A DNA stretch of 62,433 bases from an uncultured Bacteroidales bacterium (lineage in GTDB: Bacteria > Bacteroidota > Bacteroidia > Bacteroidales > UBA932), in assembly GCA_944325765.1 (NCBI GenBank), contig CALVBH010000063.1:1-62433 (forward strand), read 5' to 3'. The position numbers and the translations under genes are program-made. Below, piece after piece: positions 59,534 through 62,433 of this stretch. A model generated the notes under the pieces. The model did no database searches and was not told where the DNA came from. It was given only the letters and a program-made list of their open reading frames with translations. Positions within the stretch are counted from its first letter, which is position 1. Every line of letters begins with the position of its first letter.

Positions 59534-60436
59534 ATGGTTTATCATCTGCTCAGGTCCTTACTCAAAATGTTTTCGTACATCCCGTTCGGAGTGATGTACT
59601 TCCTGTCGGATATCCTGTTCTTCCTGATGTATTACGCGGTCGGTTACAGGCGTAAAATCGTGAGGCAGAACCTGACAGACTCCTTTCCGGAGAAGGACCT
59701 GAAGGAAATCAAACGGATAGAAAGGAACTTCTACAGGTTTTTCTCCGATATGATAGTGGAGAGCTGCAAGCTTGCTTCCATTTCGAAGGAGGAAATGATG
59801 AGCAGGATGAAATTCACGAACATAGAGGCAGTAAACGCCCTGCAGCGTGAGGGAAAATCCGTGGCCATTTATCTGGGCCATTACGGAAACTGGGAATGGA
59901 TATCTTCCCTGCTTCTGTGGCTGGAGAAAGACATCACAGGCGCGCAGATCTACCATCGGCTCAGCAATCCGGCCATGGACCGCCTTATCATGGAACTGCG
60001 CGAGCGTTTCGGAGTGAAATGCGTCGAAATGCGCCAGACTGCCCGTTATGTCCACAGGCAGATGACGGAACACAGGATATGCACTATCGGCTTCATTGCC
60101 GACCAGTCGCCGAGAAAGAAAGACGCCAGACATTTCCTGACATTCCTGAATCACAGGACACCGGTGCTTGTCGGGACGGAAAAAATCACGAAACATTATG
60201 GTTTTACCGCCTGGTTTTTAGATGTCAGGAGGATAAAAAGAGGCTATTATGAGGCTGAGTTCGTGAGGTTGCACGAGGACCCGCAGTCGCTGCCGGATTT
60301 TGAACTCACATCCCTCTATTTCGGGCATCTCGAACGGGTTATACGCGAACGTCCGGAGCTTTACCTCTGGAGTCACAACCGCTTCAAATATACTGAAGAC
60401 AGTGTAGCGCAGCGGAGGGCGGATCAGGGAATATGA
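59534..60436 (+). CDS. LpxL/HtrB-family lipid acyltransferase
   Basis: The 300-residue inner-membrane protein has a hydrophobic N terminus (FGVMYFLSDILFFLMYYAV), RRKIVRQNLTDSFPEKD typical of lipid A acyltransferases, and the catalytic HxxxxD/E motif in YLGHYGNWEWISSL near residue 116. IGFIADQSPRKKDARHFLTF near 190 is a second family signature. It probably adds a secondary acyl chain to lipid A or a related lipid. ATG 59534 is preferred because the longer open frame runs through the yoeB terminator. It overlaps the next gene by 4 nt (ATGA). Confidence 0.9.
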   Translation: MVYHLLRSLLKMFSYIPFGVMYFLSDILFFLMYYAVGYRRKIVRQNLTDSFPEKDLKEIKRIERNFYRFFSDMIVESCKLASISKEEMMSRMKFTNIEAVNALQREGKSVAIYLGHYGNWEWISSLLLWLEKDITGAQIYHRLSNPAMDRLIMELRERFGVKCVEMRQTARYVHRQMTEHRICTIGFIADQSPRKKDARHFLTFLNHRTPVLVGTEKITKHYGFTAWFLDVRRIKRGYYEAEFVRLHEDPQSLPDFELTSLYFGHLERVIRERPELYLWSHNRFKYTEDSVAQRRADQGI

Positions 60437-61434
60437 AAGACAATATTATAGATTTTGTAATCACCTGGGTCGATATGAACGATCCGGCATGGCAGGAAGA
60501 ATTCGCCAAATACTCCGGAAACCGGGAAAATTCGAAGAACGGAGTCTCGAAAGCGAGATTCCGCGACTACGGTTTCCTGAAATACTGGTTCCGCGGAGTG
60601 GAAAGATTCGCCCCGTGGGTGAGGAAGATACATTTCGTTACCAGCGGACAGAAACCCCACTGGCTCGATACCTCCAATCCGAAAATCCACCTCGTAAGTC
60701 ACAGCGATTTTATCCCGAAGCAGTTTCTGCCGACCTATAATTCCGCGGTCATTGAGCGTTACATTCATAAAATTCCGGGTCTGGCAGAACACTTCGTGTA
60801 CTTCAACGACGATTTCTACATAATAAACGGCATCACACCGGAACGTTTCTTCAGAAACGGCCTGCCCTGCGATATCGCCGTATTCCAGTACAACCCCTCC
60901 TGGTCCCAGTGGTACAGGCGAATCAAGAACAACATCCGGCTCATAAACCGTTATTTCGACAAGAAAGAAGTGATGGCCCGTTTCCACGACAAATGGTTCG
61001 ACAAGAGTTACGGCTCGAAAGCCCGCTGGAACCATATCCTTAAACCGTACGGGAAATTCATCACCCTCAGGGTCCACCACAACGCCCAGCCGTATCTGAA
61101 ATCCACGTTCGAGGAAGTATGGAACGTGGCCGGAAAGGAACTGACGGAGACATCCGTCAACCGCTTCCGTGCGGACAACGACTATACCCCGGAACTTTTC
61201 CGCGCCTGGCAGATATGCCGGGGCAATTTCGAACCGTACAACACCTATCGGGATACGAAAATGTTTCCGCTCATGATACGTTCGGCACAGGCCGTAAAGG
61301 CTATCCGGGACCAGTCCTATTCCCTGATATGTCTGAACGACAATGTCCATATCCGCCACTATGAGCAGGTGATGGAAAATATCCGCAATGCATTCGAACA
61401 GATACTTCCGGAAAAATCGGCATTCGAACTTTGA
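60433..61434 (+). CDS. Stealth-family capsular polysaccharide phosphotransferase
   Basis: The 333-residue protein matches Stealth proteins, hexose-1-phosphoryltransferases related to GlcNAc-1-phosphotransferase. CR1 is IDFVITWVDMNDPAW at residues 6-20; CR2 covers WVRKIHFVTSGQKPHWLD near 62 and FNDDFYIINGITPERFF near 120; CR3/CR4-like blocks follow (HHNAQPYLKSTFEEVW, ICLNDN). It likely transfers a sugar phosphate to a surface glycan from the cytoplasmic side. It is coupled to the acyltransferase gene. Confidence 0.9.
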   Translation: MKDNIIDFVITWVDMNDPAWQEEFAKYSGNRENSKNGVSKARFRDYGFLKYWFRGVERFAPWVRKIHFVTSGQKPHWLDTSNPKIHLVSHSDFIPKQFLPTYNSAVIERYIHKIPGLAEHFVYFNDDFYIINGITPERFFRNGLPCDIAVFQYNPSWSQWYRRIKNNIRLINRYFDKKEVMARFHDKWFDKSYGSKARWNHILKPYGKFITLRVHHNAQPYLKSTFEEVWNVAGKELTETSVNRFRADNDYTPELFRAWQICRGNFEPYNTYRDTKMFPLMIRSAQAVKAIRDQSYSLICLNDNVHIRHYEQVMENIRNAFEQILPEKSAFEL

Positions 61435-61458
61435 CAATCTTTCTGAAAATCATCCTAT

Positions 61459-62331
61459 ATGAACAAGGTCCTGGCAGAAATCATAGCGGGAGTCATTCCC
61501 GACAAAATGGAGCGGAACAGGTGGCGCGGCATTTTGCGTTACGGGCTTTTCAAGGCCATGAAAATGTCGTGGCGGATGCGCCGCGACCATACGGTGCCCC
61601 GGTATTATCTGACAGTCTGCGCCATAGCGAAGAATGAGGGTCCGTATTTTCAGGAGTGGATAGAGTGGCATCGCAGCCAGGGTGTGGAGAAATTCTATAT
61701 CTACGACAACGAAAGTACCGACTGTACCAGGGAAGTGCTGGCTCCCTACATCGAATCCGGAATAGTGGACTACACCTTTTTCCCCGGTCAGAAGATGCAG
61801 CTTCCGGCATACGACGACTGCTTCGAAAGGCATCGTCTGGAAGCCCGCTGGATAGCGGTCATAGACCTGGATGAATTCATAGTCCCGATAAAGGACAGGT
61901 CGATTCCTGATTTCCTGCACCGGATGGAAAGGTTTTCTTCTGTGGAAATCAACTGGCTGGTCTACGGCAGCGGCGGGGCGAAGACCCGGGAACCCGGAGG
62001 CGTGATGGAGCGGTTCAGACGCCATTCCGTTCCGGAGCACAGGCTGAATACGCATGTGAAAAGCATAGCCGATCCGCGGCGCGTGTGCACGATGACCGGC
62101 TGCCACGAGGCCGCACGGCTGAGGGGCCAGGCTGCCGATTCGCACGGAGAACCTCTGAAAAAAGGCTTCCGTGACAGGAAGCCCCAGCAGGATGTAATCC
62201 GTATAAACCATTATGCCGTAAAGTCATACGAGGAGTTCCTGTCCAAGAGAGCCCGCGGCCGCGCCCGAATCGCCACCCTTCGTTCCATGAACTATTTCGA
62301 CTCCTACGACCTGAACGACATCGAGGACTGA
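61459..62331 (+). CDS. GT92-family glycosyltransferase
   Basis: The 290-residue protein matches glycosyltransferase family 92 (DUF23): VCAIAKNEGPYFQEWIEWH near residue 53, FYIYDNESTDCTREVLAPYI near 77 and the metal-binding DLDEFIVP near 136, then NTHVKSIADPRRV near 195. GT92 enzymes use UDP-sugars, often galactose. With the acyltransferase and Stealth genes it forms a surface-glycan operon (24-nt gap). Substrate unknown. Confidence 0.88.
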   Translation: MNKVLAEIIAGVIPDKMERNRWRGILRYGLFKAMKMSWRMRRDHTVPRYYLTVCAIAKNEGPYFQEWIEWHRSQGVEKFYIYDNESTDCTREVLAPYIESGIVDYTFFPGQKMQLPAYDDCFERHRLEARWIAVIDLDEFIVPIKDRSIPDFLHRMERFSSVEINWLVYGSGGAKTREPGGVMERFRRHSVPEHRLNTHVKSIADPRRVCTMTGCHEAARLRGQAADSHGEPLKKGFRDRKPQQDVIRINHYAVKSYEEFLSKRARGRARIATLRSMNYFDSYDLNDIED

Positions 62332-62337
62332 GCCGTA

Positions 62338-62433
62338 CTATTTCTCGAAAGAGGACTTGTCCGGGAATCGCTTCTGCATGAATTCTCTGGCGCGGATTCT
62401 GTCATTGTCGGCAGCATGCTCCGAATCGTTCAG
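62338..62433 (-). CDS. C-terminal end of an unidentified protein (continues outside the window)
   Basis: On the minus strand the frame is open from the window edge to TAG at 62340-62338 and encodes about 31 residues, including DNDRIRAREFMQKRFPDKSS. It is convergent with the GT92 gene, 6 nt apart. The composition is coding-like, but too little is visible to name a family. Confidence 0.5.
   Translation of the reverse strand: MNDSEHAADNDRIRAREFMQKRFPDKSSFEK

Overview
The window is about 62 kb of chromosome from a member of the Bacteroidota, most likely a gut-type Bacteroidales. The evidence is the TAnnTTTG promoter elements (often TATCTTTGC) instead of sigma-70 boxes, the absence of clear Shine-Dalgarno sites, a SusD-type remnant, an Oar-like TonB-dependent receptor, and family choices typical of the phylum (DAHP synthase-chorismate mutase fusion, TrpB2, DUF368/PopT, DUF3109). 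I cannot name the genus. Most of the window is dense housekeeping sequence with a few accessory islands.

Layout. 1-5.1 kb: end of an Rpn-type nuclease, a flippase-like membrane protein, a PfkB kinase, a DUF6913-like protein, PopT, and two tRNAs (Arg-TCT, Pro-TGG). 5.2-9.6 kb: a decayed polysaccharide utilisation locus. A SusD-like gene, a WbsX/GH99-like lipoprotein gene, a GH71/99-GH92 gene and an alkaline phosphatase gene have all been shortened or fused by internal deletions or frameshifts; no SusC remains. 9.7-18.6 kb: a histidine acid phosphatase, a coiled-coil membrane protein, hemW, an aminopeptidase P, trpB2, an orphan fumarate-reductase cytochrome b, pyrH-frr. 18.7-23 kb: a phenylalanine/tyrosine operon (pheA, aminotransferase, tyrA, DAHP synthase-chorismate mutase) headed by a leader peptide rich in Tyr and Phe and an intrinsic terminator, the layout of ribosome-mediated attenuation. 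23-26.7 kb: metK-dusB-lpxK behind a SAM-II-type riboswitch with a terminator. 26.8-37.7 kb: TonB receptor, a DUF3109 gene with an M16-like protein lacking the HxxEH motif, a TPR protein, a U32 protein, and a lipoprotein. 37.8-51.7 kb: cell-wall and shape genes (pbp1A-ddl-prmC; mreBCD-mrdA-rodA) around topA, an Lrp regulator and ispD. 51.7-57.7 kb: ahcY, fabG, comF, a GT4 glycosyltransferase, a PAP2-beta-barrel protein and a YhcH-family protein.

The most striking element is at 57.8-58.6 kb. A tRNA-Leu(TAA) gene is split exactly in its anticodon (after U34) by a 749-nt group I intron that carries an HNH homing endonuclease gene. Exons of 35 and 51 nt join into a normal 86-nt class II tRNA. A yefM-yoeB toxin-antitoxin pair follows, and a degenerate copy of the tRNA 3' end lies beyond it. 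The window ends with a lipid A-type acyltransferase, a Stealth phosphotransferase and a GT92 glycosyltransferase, apparently a surface-glycan operon.

The genes connect in several ways. MetK makes SAM under SAM feedback and AhcY clears S-adenosylhomocysteine. The aromatic operon makes Phe and Tyr under leader control. PopT, PBP1A, Ddl, PBP2, RodA and MreBCD all act in envelope growth.
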